Shown here: piece after piece, positions 1 to 8,603 of the stretch | Layout: each line of letters opens with the position of its first letter | How positions within the stretch are numbered: the stretch's first letter is position 1 | Origin: Bacteroidales bacterium | Lineage (GTDB): Bacteria > Bacteroidota > Bacteroidia > Bacteroidales > ML635J-15 | Assembly (NCBI GenBank): GCA_017617125.1 | Contig: JAFZWY010000035.1 | Location: forward strand, 32,599-96,598 | Reading direction: 5' to 3' | DNA length: 64,000 bases | Translations under genes and position numbers: made by a program | Notes under the pieces: generated by a model | Seen by the model: the letters and a program-made list of their open reading frames with translations, nothing else | The model's database searches: none | Told to the model about the DNA's origin: nothing

Positions 1-1115
1 TTGAACTCGTCAATATTCTGCAGATCCTTGGCCGAAACAAAAACGCAGTCGCCATTCTTGGCGAAATACATTTCCTTTAACTCGTCGAGCGAATAGTTGT
101 CACGAGTCTTAGGCGTCAAGTCGTCCTCGTCCTTCTTCGTATAGGTAAAAGCATCTATCTTGTTGAACACTACAAGAATAGGCTTGTTTACAATTCCAAT
201 ATCCTTAAGAGTCTGCTCCACGACCTCCATCTGCTCCCTGAAGCAAGGATGCGAAATATCTACAACATGTATTATAAGGTCGGATTCGCGAGCCTCGTCG
301 AGCGTTGACTTGAACGATTCGATGAGCGTAGTCGGCAATTTGCGTATAAAACCTACGGTGTCGCTAAGCAGGAACGGCAGATTGTTTATCACAACCTTGC
401 GCACAGTAGTGTCGAGAGTAGCGAACAACTTGTTCTGCGCCAGCACTTCAGACTTGCTAATGAGATTCATTATGGTCGATTTGCCGACATTGGTATACCC
501 AACCAGCGAAACCCTGACAATACCGGCACGATTTTTACGCTGCTGAACCATGTTCTTGTCAATCTTCTGCAAATCGAGCTTTAGCTTGGCAATCTTATCG
601 AGAACGATACGACGGTCTATTTCTATCTGAGTTTCACCAGGACCACGCATACCGATACCGCCACGCTGACGTTCCAAGTGAGTCCACATACCCGCCAATC
701 GAGGCAAAAGATACTGATACTGCGCAAGTTCCACCTGCGCCTTTGCATGTGCAGTACGAGCATTCTGTGCAAAAATGTCAAGAATAAGATTTGTGCGGTC
801 GAGAACTTTCACCTGAAGTTCACGTTCAATATTACGAAGCTGCGTTGGCTGCAGTTCGTCATCGAAAATTACAAGAGAGATTTCGTTTTCCTGTATGTAT
901 TGCTTTATCTCCTCGAGTTTACCAGTTCCAACGTATGTACGCGTATTGGGAGAATCGACATTCTGTACAAATCTCTTAACAGGCTCTACCCCTGCAGTAT
1001 TTGCAAGGAAATCAAGCTCAGCAAGGTATTCATCGACCTGCTCGCGCGTCTGCTGGCGATTAACAATACCTACAAGGACTGCCTTCTCGAATTCTTCTTC
1101 CTGACACTCAAACAT
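1..1115 (-). CDS. hflX: GTPase HflX, C-terminal part cut by window edge
   Basis: HflX is a ribosome-associated GTPase that splits stalled or stressed 70S ribosomes. Translating the minus strand from the ATG at 1115 gives 371 codons with no stop, so the C-terminus lies outside the window. The N-terminal HflX domain includes the family signature GGIGMRGPGETQIE. The G domain follows: G1 GYTNVGKST, G3 DTVGFIRKLP, G4 NKID, and SAK (G5) close to the edge. The gene starts 9 nt after the stop of the upstream small TonB-domain gene, so the two are probably co-transcribed. I see nothing unusual in the part present. The family call is firm from the signature and the G motifs. Confidence 0.95.
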   Translation of the reverse strand, partial: MFECQEEEFEKAVLVGIVNRQQTREQVDEYLAELDFLANTAGVEPVKRFVQNVDSPNTRTYVGTGKLEEIKQYIQENEISLVIFDDELQPTQLRNIERELQVKVLDRTNLILDIFAQNARTAHAKAQVELAQYQYLLPRLAGMWTHLERQRGGIGMRGPGETQIEIDRRIVLDKIAKLKLDLQKIDKNMVQQRKNRAGIVRVSLVGYTNVGKSTIMNLISKSEVLAQNKLFATLDTTVRKVVINNLPFLLSDTVGFIRKLPTTLIESFKSTLDEARESDLIIHVVDISHPCFREQMEVVEQTLKDIGIVNKPILVVFNKIDAFTYTKKDEDDLTPKTRDNYSLDELKEMYFAKNGDCVFVSAKDLQNIDEF

Positions 1116-1124
1116 TTTATTCGG

Positions 1125-1541
1125 CTAGAATTTAAAATTAATAGGAATTGTATATTTAACCTTAACAGGTGCGCCGTCTTTCATTCCAGGTTTCCAGCTT
1201 GGCATCGCCTTTATGACACGTACGGCTTCCTTGTCGAGGGATTTGTCAACGCCTCTAACAGCCACAACATCGGTAACTTTTCCAGTCTTGTCGATTACAA
1301 ACTGAACATATACCTTTCCCATTATGTTTTTCTTCAACGCTTTTTTCGGATAATTGATATTTTCCGACAAATATTTTACAAGGCCTTCATTCCCATTTGG
1401 AAATTCGGGCTGATTATCAAGTTCGCTGACGGCATATTCTGCATCTTTTCCTGCTATGGCATTTCCATTCTGCTTGTCCTGAGCATACGACATTGAGCAA
1501 AACACTAGGCATAATGCCAGCAATAACAACTTAAACTTCAT
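1125..1541 (-). CDS. Small periplasmic TonB C-terminal-domain protein
   Basis: This 138-aa protein has a cleavable signal peptide (residues 1-20, ending SMSYAQ). A single TonB C-terminal domain follows, about residues 50-138, with the core motifs VQFVIDKTG, RGVD, KAMPSWKPG and PINFKF. It lacks the N-terminal membrane anchor and Pro/Glu linker of a complete TonB, so it cannot itself couple to ExbBD. The domain is closely similar to that of the full TonB upstream, so it looks like a duplication. It may bind outer-membrane receptors or modulate the complete TonB, which is inference. A terminator (1563-1590) separates it from the upstream tonB, and hflX follows after 9 nt. Confidence 0.85.
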   Translation of the reverse strand: MKFKLLLLALCLVFCSMSYAQDKQNGNAIAGKDAEYAVSELDNQPEFPNGNEGLVKYLSENINYPKKALKKNIMGKVYVQFVIDKTGKVTDVVAVRGVDKSLDKEAVRVIKAMPSWKPGMKDGAPVKVKYTIPINFKF

Positions 1542-1562
1542 AATTATCTACCTTTCTTTCAT

Positions 1563-1590
1563 AAAAAAAGCCCTGTCGAAAAGGCAGGGC
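1563..1590 (-). terminator. Rho-independent terminator after tonB
   Basis: On the minus strand an 8-bp GC-rich stem (GCCCTGCC pairing with 1570-1577 through one G-T pair) with a GAAAA-type loop is followed by seven T. It sits 22 nt past the stop of the 233-aa tonB gene and before the small TonB-domain gene. Confidence 0.8.
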
Positions 1591-1611
1591 AATATCATTA
1601 ACAATTAAATT

Positions 1612-2313
1612 TTAGTTCAACTTGAAATTGATAGGCACTTGATATGTTACAGGAACTGCCTTACCACGCTGTGAACCTGGCTTCCATGCTGGCATAGCCT
1701 TAACAACTCTCAAAGCTTCTGCGTCAAGAGCGGGGTCAACACCTCTCAATATCTTAACCTTGGTAACAGCACCGGTCTTATCGATTACGAACTGAACGAA
1801 TACTCTACCAGATACGCCGTTTTCCTTTGCGATTGGCGGGTACTTGGTGTTTTCTGCCAAATACTTCATGAGGGCAACGTCACCACCAGGATATTCAGGC
1901 TTGTTTTCAACTGCTGCGAAAGCAACAGGCTCAACTTCCTCTTCTTCCTCAATCTCAATGGTTTCAACAATATGAACCTGAGTCTGAGTCTTTTCATCAG
2001 CTTCGGAGTTGATGTTGATATCGTCAACCTTTACGTCATCTTCTACGATAACGAGTTCCTCGATAACCTGCTCGGGTTCTGGTTCCGGTTCTGGTTCCGG
2101 TTCTTCCGGCTGTTCTTCTTCCTGAATTGTATTGTCAATTTCCTCTTCAATAACCTCGTCAATTGTCAAATCGCCGAGAGAACCCATCGAAGCGTCTTCC
2201 GATGACCATTCAAAAGCAACAAGACAAGCAGCCAAAGCTATAACTGCACCTATTTCCAAAAAGATGATTCTCAATCTGTCAAGATCAGCTTTCGGTGATT
2301 TCTTTACTTGCAT
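1612..2313 (-). CDS. tonB: Energy transducer TonB
   Basis: TonB spans the periplasm and passes proton-motive-force energy from ExbB/ExbD to outer-membrane TonB-dependent receptors. The 233-aa protein has a short basic N-terminus and one membrane segment at about residues 13-35. A long acidic Pro/Glu linker (about 58-95, EPEPEPEPEPE) follows, and the TonB C-terminal domain spans about 140-233 (YPPIAKENG, VQFVIDKTG, KAMPAWKPG). The linker is Glu-Pro-rich rather than the Pro-Lys type of E. coli, as is common in Bacteroidota. ExbB and ExbD are not adjacent. The gene has its own promoter (2346-2354) and terminator (1563-1590), so it is probably monocistronic. Confidence 0.9.
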   Translation of the reverse strand: MQVKKSPKADLDRLRIIFLEIGAVIALAACLVAFEWSSEDASMGSLGDLTIDEVIEEEIDNTIQEEEQPEEPEPEPEPEPEQVIEELVIVEDDVKVDDININSEADEKTQTQVHIVETIEIEEEEEVEPVAFAAVENKPEYPGGDVALMKYLAENTKYPPIAKENGVSGRVFVQFVIDKTGAVTKVKILRGVDPALDAEALRVVKAMPAWKPGSQRGKAVPVTYQVPINFKLN

Positions 2314-2345
2314 AATACAGTCCTTTCCAATTAATTTTTTCGGTT

Positions 2346-2354
2346 GTAAAGATA
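2346..2354 (-). promoter_or_regulatory. -7 promoter element of tonB
   Basis: The minus strand reads GCGTATCTTTACAACC, a TAnnTTT-type Bacteroidota -7 element (last base A instead of G), 33 nt before the tonB ATG. Confidence 0.5.
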
Positions 2355-2434
2355 CGCAATTTATTTTTTACAACAAATTTTTATTCTTTTTTTATTCACA
2401 CAAAACATTTAAAACTGCAAAAGAACTTAACTTG

Positions 2435-3742
2435 CTACTGCACAATACCTTTCAATGTCGCGGAACTAGCCTCGACAATCTTGACCTTGGCATAATCGCC
2501 CTTTTTCAAGTTCTTTCTGTCGAATACGACCACCTTATTTTGCTGCGTACGGCCGAATAGCATGTCGGAAGAGCGCTTAGATTCGCCTTCGATCAGCACT
2601 TCGAAAACCTTGCCGATATCGCTTCGGTTACGCTGCAACGAAATCTTATTCTGAATGTCGATAAGCCTTGCAAGACGAGCGACCTTTTCCTCCTCGGGGA
2701 CATCGTCTACAAGATTCTTCGACGCGAACGTGCCTGGTCGATTCGAATACTTAAACAAGAAGGCTGAGTCAAAGCCCACAGTCTCCATCAAATCAACAGT
2801 TTGCATATAGTCGGCCTCGGTTTCGCCACAGAAGCCGCAGAATATGTCGGTCGACAATCCGCAATCGGGAATTATTCGTCTTATCGCGGCAATCCTGTCG
2901 AGATACCATTCGCGGGTATATTTGCGGTTCATGCGTTCGAGCACCGTGTTGCTTCCCGACTGTACTGGCAGATGTATATGGTTGCAAATGTTATCGTTGC
3001 GAGCAATAGTCTCAAGCAATTCATCAGATATATCCTTAGGGTGCGATGTGGTGAACCTGATTCTCATTTCAGGAACCCTGCGGGCGACGGCCTCGATTAG
3101 TTTCGGGAAATCGTATTCATCGTATTTATAGGAATTTACGTTCTGACCAAGCAAAGTAAGTTCCTTGTAACCATTTGCCATCAGATTTTCCGACTCCCTG
3201 ATTATATCGTCGGCACTGCGGCTGCGTTCACGTCCTCGAGTATAAGGCACTATGCAGTAAGAACAGAAATTATTGCAACCACGTGTAATAGAAACGAATC
3301 CCGAAATGCTTTCACGGTCGAGACGGACAGGCTCAATTCCTGCGTATGTTTCGGAAATATCGAATTCTGTATCAGCCACAGGCTTAATATCAGTCTCCTC
3401 AACCAGTTCTGGAATATGACGGTAGGCATCGGGGCCAGCAACGAAATCGACAGCGCCACTATCGAACAACTTGTCGCCAACACGCTGGGCCATACAACCT
3501 ATAACGCCGACTTTCAGTCCTTTGTTGCGATGCTTGAGGCCTTTCATGAATTCGAGACGGTTCCATATCTTGCGCTCGGCATTATCGCGCACCGAACAGG
3601 TGTTTATCACAACCACATCGGCCGACTGTATATCGTCGGTAGTTGTATAGCCACAAGCCTTCATTATAGCTGCAACCATCTCGGAATCAGCCACATTCAT
3701 CTGACATCCGTAAGTCTCAAAATATATTTTTCTATCTTTCAT
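2435..3742 (-). CDS. miaB: tRNA-2-methylthio-N6-dimethylallyladenosine synthase MiaB
   Basis: MiaB is a radical SAM methylthiotransferase that adds the 2-methylthio group to i6A37 of tRNA. The 435-aa protein has the N-terminal UPF0004 domain with its three cluster cysteines (TYGCQMN, NTCSVRDNAERK, IGCMAQR). The radical SAM motif is CNNFCSYC within RGCNNFCSYCIVPYTRGRE, and a TRAM domain forms the C-terminus. The reading frame extends 12 codons further upstream, but that stretch contains the -7 promoter TATCTTTGC (3764-3772). The start at 3742 (MKDRKIYFETYG) is therefore preferred. It is monocistronic or followed by nothing obvious; no clear terminator is visible in 2314-2434. Confidence 0.95.
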   Translation of the reverse strand: MKDRKIYFETYGCQMNVADSEMVAAIMKACGYTTTDDIQSADVVVINTCSVRDNAERKIWNRLEFMKGLKHRNKGLKVGVIGCMAQRVGDKLFDSGAVDFVAGPDAYRHIPELVEETDIKPVADTEFDISETYAGIEPVRLDRESISGFVSITRGCNNFCSYCIVPYTRGRERSRSADDIIRESENLMANGYKELTLLGQNVNSYKYDEYDFPKLIEAVARRVPEMRIRFTTSHPKDISDELLETIARNDNICNHIHLPVQSGSNTVLERMNRKYTREWYLDRIAAIRRIIPDCGLSTDIFCGFCGETEADYMQTVDLMETVGFDSAFLFKYSNRPGTFASKNLVDDVPEEEKVARLARLIDIQNKISLQRNRSDIGKVFEVLIEGESKRSSDMLFGRTQQNKVVVFDRKNLKKGDYAKVKIVEASSATLKGIVQ

Positions 3743-3763
3743 TGCAGAGATTTGAAATGAGGC

Positions 3764-3772
3764 GCAAAGATA
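3764..3772 (-). promoter_or_regulatory. -7 promoter element of miaB
   Basis: The minus strand reads ATTATCTTTGCGCC, a consensus TAnnTTTG element 21 nt upstream of the chosen miaB start. Its position inside an otherwise open frame decides the start codon. Confidence 0.7.
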
Positions 3773-3778
3773 ATGCAA

Positions 3779-3811
3779 TTTACGATTTACGAATTACGAT
3801 TTACGATTTTT
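3779..3811. repeat. TTTACGATTTACG dispersed repeat, copy 1
   Basis: Direct and near-inverted iterations of TTTACGATT/AATTACGATT lie between the miaB promoter and the U32 gene. The same words recur at 5999-6068 and 17353-17445, always between genes. Confidence 0.6.
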
Positions 3812-3853
3812 GAATTTACCGGAAACAACGCTTCCTATTATATCCGGTTGTAC

Positions 3854-3873
3854 AGACGCAAAATTTTGCGTCT
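3854..3873. repeat. 20-bp perfect palindrome AGACGCAAAA-TTTTGCGTCT, copy 1
   Basis: This is a perfect 20-bp palindrome with no spacer, identical to the copy at 11100-11119. It lies in the 236-nt gap between the end of the U32 gene and the promoter of miaB. It lacks a T-run on either side, so a terminator role is not obvious. The rest of the gap shows only other dispersed repeats. Confidence 0.7.
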
Positions 3874-3941
3874 CAATCGGCACAACGCATTGCATTCGGT
3901 GCAACGACCCAACAAGAACGGTGCAGCCCTCAACGAAGTTA

Positions 3942-3997
3942 AACTTGAAACTTAGAAACGGGCGTCAGCCCATAGAAACTTAGAAACAGCGAAGCCC
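3942..3997. repeat. GAAACTTAGAAAC / AGCGAAGC dispersed repeat, copy 1
   Basis: AACTTGAAACTTAGAAAC, a small GGGC-GTCA-GCCC hairpin, and then CATAGAAACTTAGAAACAGCGAAGC lie just downstream of the U32 gene stop. The same words occur at 11988-12050. Confidence 0.55.
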
Positions 3998-4005
3998 TAG
4001 CGCCG

Positions 4006-5970
4006 CTACTTCAGGCCCTTCTTCATATTGAAATCGGTACTGCCAGGTATTTTTACAGAATTCCTTACTGCATGAAGAATCTCCGACAGGCGCACAAGAT
4101 TGTTGTCGTACGAAATATCAATCAGGAAACGGCAAAAGCCCTTGTTGCTGAACTTTGAAACATTTTGCGTCCACGAAACCGGATTTTTATCTGTCACGAT
4201 TGTAAATCCCTGTCTATTAATGCAATTATACTTACGCTTTGCATCATCAGAAAATTCTTTTTCGGATATTGGCTGACGCGAGAAAAACAAGTCGGGATGG
4301 AAATACAACGGAACGATTCCTCCCCTGTCCCTACCCGAAATCATGTTGGGATAATCGCTCTCAAGCGGATAGCAATAATGGCGCACACCAGCCGACTTTA
4401 TGAAATTTACAGCAACGTCGTTCATAAGGTACACATTCTCGTTTGTGGCAACAATGCAACCTTTTGGAACCAAAGGCATCTGCGATATATTTGACAGAAC
4501 AAACCTTGTATAACCTACTGAACATAAACTAGATATAGCATTTCTCCAATCGTCAACCTGCAGTTCCGAAATATATTTCGGCAACTCAACAAAAATCTTC
4601 TGCTTTGTCTCCCTTGGAATTGACATCGAAGCGAGAGCCTTGGCATCGCTTATAGAAAGCCTTGCAAAGATGGCTTCAAATCCATTGGAATTCAGCTTCT
4701 TAAGAATTCCAGCATCCGAAACACGCAGGAATAAACGCATTTCTCCGCCACGTGAACCAACAGCCGGGAATGCACGACGGATACTTTCTACCTTCTGTGG
4801 TGACGGGAAAAATATCTTCTTCGATACAGGACGGCGGAACTTTGTAGAAAACGGATGATTCTCGTATCCAACCAGATACACCGTCTGTCCTACAGAATAA
4901 CCTTCAGTATTGCAATAAATGCGTATCTTACCATCGGTACGCTCAACGCGACGTATTTTTATGAATTCAGCATCAGTATCGCTGGCATTTCGGCAACGAA
5001 GCTTTGCATTTTCGGTCAATTGCATATCGGAAGCAAGCACGATGCATCCATCTTCAATTTTTTCGATTATCCCGACAAGCAAACCAGTTTCTGGATTATG
5101 TGTAACGGCGTTCTTAACATCATGTCCCATAAACCATTGCGTCTTCTCGCGGGCAAAATCCGACGAAAGGATTTCCTTTGCTTCTCCAATCCGCGAATGA
5201 TCGTCGAGAGCCATACGGTACGCACGTGCAACATTGTACACATAATCCGGCGTCTTCATGCGGCCTTCGACCTTGAGCGACGAAATTTTCATCCGTGCAA
5301 AATCGGGTATCAAGTCTATCAACTGAAAATCCTTCATGCTAAACAATGGCTCGCTACCTTTCGAAGTATTGAAATTTCGACGGCAAACCTGAGTGCACAT
5401 TCCCCTATTGGCCGAGTTTCCACCAAGATAACTGCTGAACAGGCATTGTCCCGATACCGAATAGCACAAGGCTCCGTGAATGAAAATTTCGGTTTCCACC
5501 TCTACAGACTTCGACAAATCTGACAATTCGTGCATCGAGAGTTCTCGTGCAAGTACCACACGTGAGAAGCCACATTTTTTCAGATAGTTACATGATAACG
5601 AATTGTGTACAGACATCTGCGTGCTGGCATGAATCTGCAATTCGGGGAAAAAGTTGCGCACAATGTTTGCAACAGCCAAGTCCTGAATTATCAGTGCATC
5701 GGGACGGCATTGCGACAAAGCCGACAATGTCTCGATTAGTTCTGGCAACTCGCTGTTCTTGAGCAGAGTGTTCACCGTGACATATACCTTTGCATTGCGC
5801 GAATGTGCCTCGCCCACAACATTTTGCAGGTCGGCATACGAAAAGTTTCGAGCACGGTTGCGAGCGTTGAACTTTTTCAGTCCGAGGTATACGGCATCGG
5901 CGCCACCTTCCATGGCAGCAAAGAACGATTCAACATTTCCCGCAGGCAAAAGCAATTCAGGTTTGAACAT
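4006..5970 (-). CDS. Peptidase U32 family protein
   Basis: Members of this family (RlhA, TrhP/YegQ and relatives) hydroxylate bases in 23S rRNA or tRNA despite the historical 'peptidase' name; which substrate applies here cannot be read. The 654-aa protein begins MFKPELLLPAG, typical of the family. The U32 signature lies at about 160-197: EIFIHGALC...SGQCLFSSYLGGNSANRG.C...CR, with the conserved cysteines present. The C-terminal half is the long variable extension seen in about 600-aa Bacteroidota members. An in-frame TTG 18 nt upstream is rejected because it lies within the -7 element (5985-5993). The gene diverges from the alcohol dehydrogenase and is probably monocistronic. Confidence 0.9.
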   Translation of the reverse strand: MFKPELLLPAGNVESFFAAMEGGADAVYLGLKKFNARNRARNFSYADLQNVVGEAHSRNAKVYVTVNTLLKNSELPELIETLSALSQCRPDALIIQDLAVANIVRNFFPELQIHASTQMSVHNSLSCNYLKKCGFSRVVLARELSMHELSDLSKSVEVETEIFIHGALCYSVSGQCLFSSYLGGNSANRGMCTQVCRRNFNTSKGSEPLFSMKDFQLIDLIPDFARMKISSLKVEGRMKTPDYVYNVARAYRMALDDHSRIGEAKEILSSDFAREKTQWFMGHDVKNAVTHNPETGLLVGIIEKIEDGCIVLASDMQLTENAKLRCRNASDTDAEFIKIRRVERTDGKIRIYCNTEGYSVGQTVYLVGYENHPFSTKFRRPVSKKIFFPSPQKVESIRRAFPAVGSRGGEMRLFLRVSDAGILKKLNSNGFEAIFARLSISDAKALASMSIPRETKQKIFVELPKYISELQVDDWRNAISSLCSVGYTRFVLSNISQMPLVPKGCIVATNENVYLMNDVAVNFIKSAGVRHYCYPLESDYPNMISGRDRGGIVPLYFHPDLFFSRQPISEKEFSDDAKRKYNCINRQGFTIVTDKNPVSWTQNVSKFSNKGFCRFLIDISYDNNLVRLSEILHAVRNSVKIPGSTDFNMKKGLK

Positions 5971-5984
5971 AAACGAAATTTTCC

Positions 5985-5993
5985 GCAAAAATA
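5985..5993 (-). promoter_or_regulatory. -7 promoter element of the U32 gene
   Basis: The minus strand reads TTTATTTTTGCGG, a TAnnTTTG element 14 nt before the ATG at 5970. Confidence 0.55.
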
Positions 5994-5998
5994 AAGTT

Positions 5999-6068
5999 TA
6001 TTTACGATTTACGATTGCTTTGGGACAAAAAGGCGAAATCTAAAATCGTAATTCGTAAATCGTAAATA
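5999..6068. repeat. Inverted repeat of the TTTACGATTTACG family, copy 2
   Basis: Two perfect 15-bp arms (5999-6013 TATTTACGATTTACG and 6054-6068 CGTAAATCGTAAATA) face each other across about 40 nt. They lie between the divergent promoters of the U32 and alcohol dehydrogenase genes. They could form a hairpin in either 5' region or be remnants of a small palindromic element. Confidence 0.65.
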
Positions 6069-6074
6069 TTTTTG

Positions 6075-6082
6075 TATCTTCG
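6075..6082 (+). promoter_or_regulatory. -7 promoter element of the alcohol dehydrogenase operon
   Basis: TTTTGTATCTTCGCACC contains TATCTTCG, a one-base variant of TAnnTTTG, 28 nt before the ATG at 6111. Confidence 0.55.
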
Positions 6083-6110
6083 CACCATAAAAAATATAAA
6101 ACAAAATAAT

Positions 6111-7277
6111 ATGATTTACGATTTCACTTACGAAAACCCAACTAGAATTCATTTCGGCAAAAGCGCACTCGAACGTCTCCCGGAAGAACTCAACAAATTT
6201 GGCAAAAACATATTGCTTGTTTACGGCAAGAACTCAATAAAGACCACTGGTCTGTACGACAAGATTATAGCCATGCTCAACAACTGTGACAAAAAAGTAA
6301 CCGAACTTGCTGGCATCAACTCAAATCCGCGTTATTCGCAGGTCGTTGAAGGTTGCAGGCTAGTACGCGAAAACAACATCGACCTAATACTTGCCGTCGG
6401 TGGCGGCAGCGTGGTAGACTGCTCGAAAGGCATTGCAGCATCGGCCTACTACGAAGGTGATGCATGGGCGCACTACTGGGAACAGCAAGGTCCTATCGAA
6501 AACAAGGTTGTCGCTGTAGCATCGGTTCTTACAATGACAGGAACGGCCTCGGAAATGAACACCGGCTCGGTAATTACCAACGAGGACAAGAAACTGAAAC
6601 TCGGCCGCGTATTCCCATTCCCAGATCTTTGCCCGAAATTTTCGATTCTGAATCCAGAATTCACATATACCGTTCCCAAAATGCAGATGATAAGCGGCAT
6701 AGCCGACATTTTCTCGCACCTGATGGAACAATACTTCGGTGGCGAAGACGACTGCACCAGCGACTATCTGCTCGAAGGCGTAATGCTTTCGCTCATTAAT
6801 TCATCGCGCAAGGCAATCGTCGATCCACACGACTACGAAGCACGAAGCAACATAATGTGGTGCGCCACAATGGGCTTGAACAAAATCCTCGCACTTTCGA
6901 AAATGCAGGACTGGGAAGTTCACATGATTGAGCATCAGCTCGGTGCATACACCGACTGCCCCCACGGAATAGGACTGGCAATAATATCACCTGCATATTA
7001 CCGCTACATATATAAATATGGTCTGCCGAAATTTGTCCGCTTCGCAAAGAACATCTGGCATGTTGAAACCTGTGGTAAAACCGACGAACAGATAGCTCTC
7101 GAAGGAATTGCATGCCTCGAATCATTCTTCCGCGAACTAGGAATACCGTCAACTCTACGTGAAGTCGGCACAACCGAAGAAATGCTTCCTCTGATTGCAA
7201 AATCGACAATTCCTGGTGGCGGCTACAAGAAAATGGAAGCCGACGACATACTTGTAGTATTAAAGAATTGCTTCTAA
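6111..7277 (+). CDS. Iron-containing alcohol dehydrogenase (BdhA/YqhD type)
   Basis: This is a cytoplasmic NAD(P)H-dependent reductase of aldehydes to alcohols in the Fe-ADH family. The 388-aa length matches BdhA/YqhD. The nucleotide-binding motif GGGSVVDCSKG spans residues 97-107. The metal ligands are the D and H of ADIFSH, plus two His spaced 14 residues apart in EVHMIEHQLGAYTDCPHG. An upstream in-frame start at 6072 is rejected because the promoter TATCTTCG lies inside that extension; ATG 6111 (MIYDFTYENP) also matches the family N-terminus. It heads a likely operon with the MBL lipoprotein (10-nt gap) and the methionine sulfoxide reductase (2-nt gap). The natural substrate is not evident. 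Confidence 0.9.
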   Translation: MIYDFTYENPTRIHFGKSALERLPEELNKFGKNILLVYGKNSIKTTGLYDKIIAMLNNCDKKVTELAGINSNPRYSQVVEGCRLVRENNIDLILAVGGGSVVDCSKGIAASAYYEGDAWAHYWEQQGPIENKVVAVASVLTMTGTASEMNTGSVITNEDKKLKLGRVFPFPDLCPKFSILNPEFTYTVPKMQMISGIADIFSHLMEQYFGGEDDCTSDYLLEGVMLSLINSSRKAIVDPHDYEARSNIMWCATMGLNKILALSKMQDWEVHMIEHQLGAYTDCPHGIGLAIISPAYYRYIYKYGLPKFVRFAKNIWHVETCGKTDEQIALEGIACLESFFRELGIPSTLREVGTTEEMLPLIAKSTIPGGGYKKMEADDILVVLKNCF

Positions 7278-7287
7278 AACATTAAAT

Positions 7288-8109
7288 ATGAAGAATATAA
7301 CTTTTGCATTAATAGCTACCATAATGGTTTTGGCATCGTGTTCGTCAAATGGCGACAAACCAGCAACAACGGAGACCGTCGAACCCGAAATCCAGAAGAA
7401 AGACACCCTGATTGCAATGCAGGACTGCCAGCACAAAATGCCGACATACATTTTTGCCGGTCAGAACGACGAACTTTTACATGAGGTTTTGCCTGGCGAC
7501 TACATCGACAACTCAATAAATGTGTTTTTGCTGGAGCGTGGTGACAGAAATATTCTTTTTGATGCAGGGCTTGGCTCATCGCAAAACGGTCGTCTGCTCG
7601 AAAACCTTGACTCTGTAGGCATTCAGCCCGACGAGATAACCGACATTTGCATAACCCATTTCCATGGCGACCATATTGGCGGACTCCTTACTGCCGACGG
7701 TGAGGCTGTTTTCAAAAATGCCAAGCTGCACTTTTCCGACTTGGAATTGGAAGTTTGGACAGTAGGTGTATTAAAAGACAACGAAACAGTTGACAAGATG
7801 CTTAAGGCATACGACGGCAGATACGAAACGTTTCATGCCGGCGACACAATTATTGATGGGATTGTAACCATTGCAGCTTACGGACATACACCCGGCCATA
7901 CCATGTACGACATTGGCGAAACACTAATTGTGGGCGACATCATGCATGCTATTGACCTGCAAATCGAACATCCAGAAATTTCCGCCATATACGACTTTAA
8001 CCCGGTAGAAGCCAGAGAAACACGAATCTCGGTATTAGAAACAGCTCGCAAAAACCACAAGCCAATGGCAGGAATGCACTTCCCCGCTCCTCACATCATA
8101 AAACTATAG
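7288..8109 (+). CDS. MBL-fold metallohydrolase lipoprotein
   Basis: This 273-aa predicted lipoprotein has a signal sequence ending in lipobox LASC, with Cys18 as the acylated residue. A metallo-beta-lactamase fold domain follows. The zinc motif HFHGDH is at residues 114-119, a downstream GHTPGHT supplies the next His, and GDIMHA supplies the bridging Asp. The layout resembles N-acyl-homoserine-lactonase-like and other lactone or thioester hydrolases, but the substrate cannot be named. It lies 10 nt after the alcohol dehydrogenase and 2 nt before the sulfoxide reductase, so the three probably form a small stress or detoxification operon (inference). Confidence 0.85.
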   Translation: MKNITFALIATIMVLASCSSNGDKPATTETVEPEIQKKDTLIAMQDCQHKMPTYIFAGQNDELLHEVLPGDYIDNSINVFLLERGDRNILFDAGLGSSQNGRLLENLDSVGIQPDEITDICITHFHGDHIGGLLTADGEAVFKNAKLHFSDLELEVWTVGVLKDNETVDKMLKAYDGRYETFHAGDTIIDGIVTIAAYGHTPGHTMYDIGETLIVGDIMHAIDLQIEHPEISAIYDFNPVEARETRISVLETARKNHKPMAGMHFPAPHIIKL

Positions 8110-8111
8110 CA

Positions 8112-8564
8112 ATGGACAGCACCGAAAAACAAAAAAAATACGAAAACCTTATCGAACAGGTAAAAGCATTTGCCGAATCGGAACGCGACGAGATTGCACT
8201 TATGGCAAATGTCGCAGCCATCATCCACGAGACCTTCCACTTCTGGTGGACTGGCTTTTACCGCGTTGTTGGACAAGAACTTGTGCTTGGCCCATTCCAA
8301 GGTCCCGTTGCTTGTACAAGGATAAAATTCGGTCGTGGTGTGTGCGGGACAGCGTGGAAGGAGAAACGTTCTATTGTTGTCGAGGATGTCGAGGAATTTC
8401 CCGGACACATTGCCTGCAGCAGTGCATCGCGAAGCGAAATCGTAGTGCCTATTTTCCGCGACGGCGAAGTTGTCGCCGAACTCGACATCGACAGCGAGAA
8501 ACTTGCCACCTTCGATGAGATTGACAAAAAGTATTTGGAAATACTAACACATCACATCTACTAA
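8112..8564 (+). CDS. msrC: Free methionine-R-sulfoxide reductase (GAF domain)
   Basis: fRMsr reduces free L-methionine-R-sulfoxide to methionine, using a GAF-domain fold as the active site. The 150-aa protein has the three catalytic or resolving cysteines at C68, C78 and C102. The spacing of 10 and 24 residues is the same as in the E. coli enzyme. They sit in PVACTRIKFGRGVCGTAW and GHIACSSASRSEIVVP, and the family C-terminus VAELDIDSE also fits. It is the last gene of the alcohol dehydrogenase-MBL-fRMsr operon. No truncation is seen, and the start at 8112 is 2 nt after the preceding stop. Confidence 0.92.
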   Translation: MDSTEKQKKYENLIEQVKAFAESERDEIALMANVAAIIHETFHFWWTGFYRVVGQELVLGPFQGPVACTRIKFGRGVCGTAWKEKRSIVVEDVEEFPGHIACSSASRSEIVVPIFRDGEVVAELDIDSEKLATFDEIDKKYLEILTHHIY

Positions 8565-8603
8565 AATTTTCTTAACACCGATTGCACTCTCATAATTATT
8601 GTT

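Noticed and set aside
678..1496. 272-aa open frame on the plus strand
   Set aside because: It lies antisense to hflX and the small TonB-domain gene, both of which have clear family motifs; its own sequence shows none.
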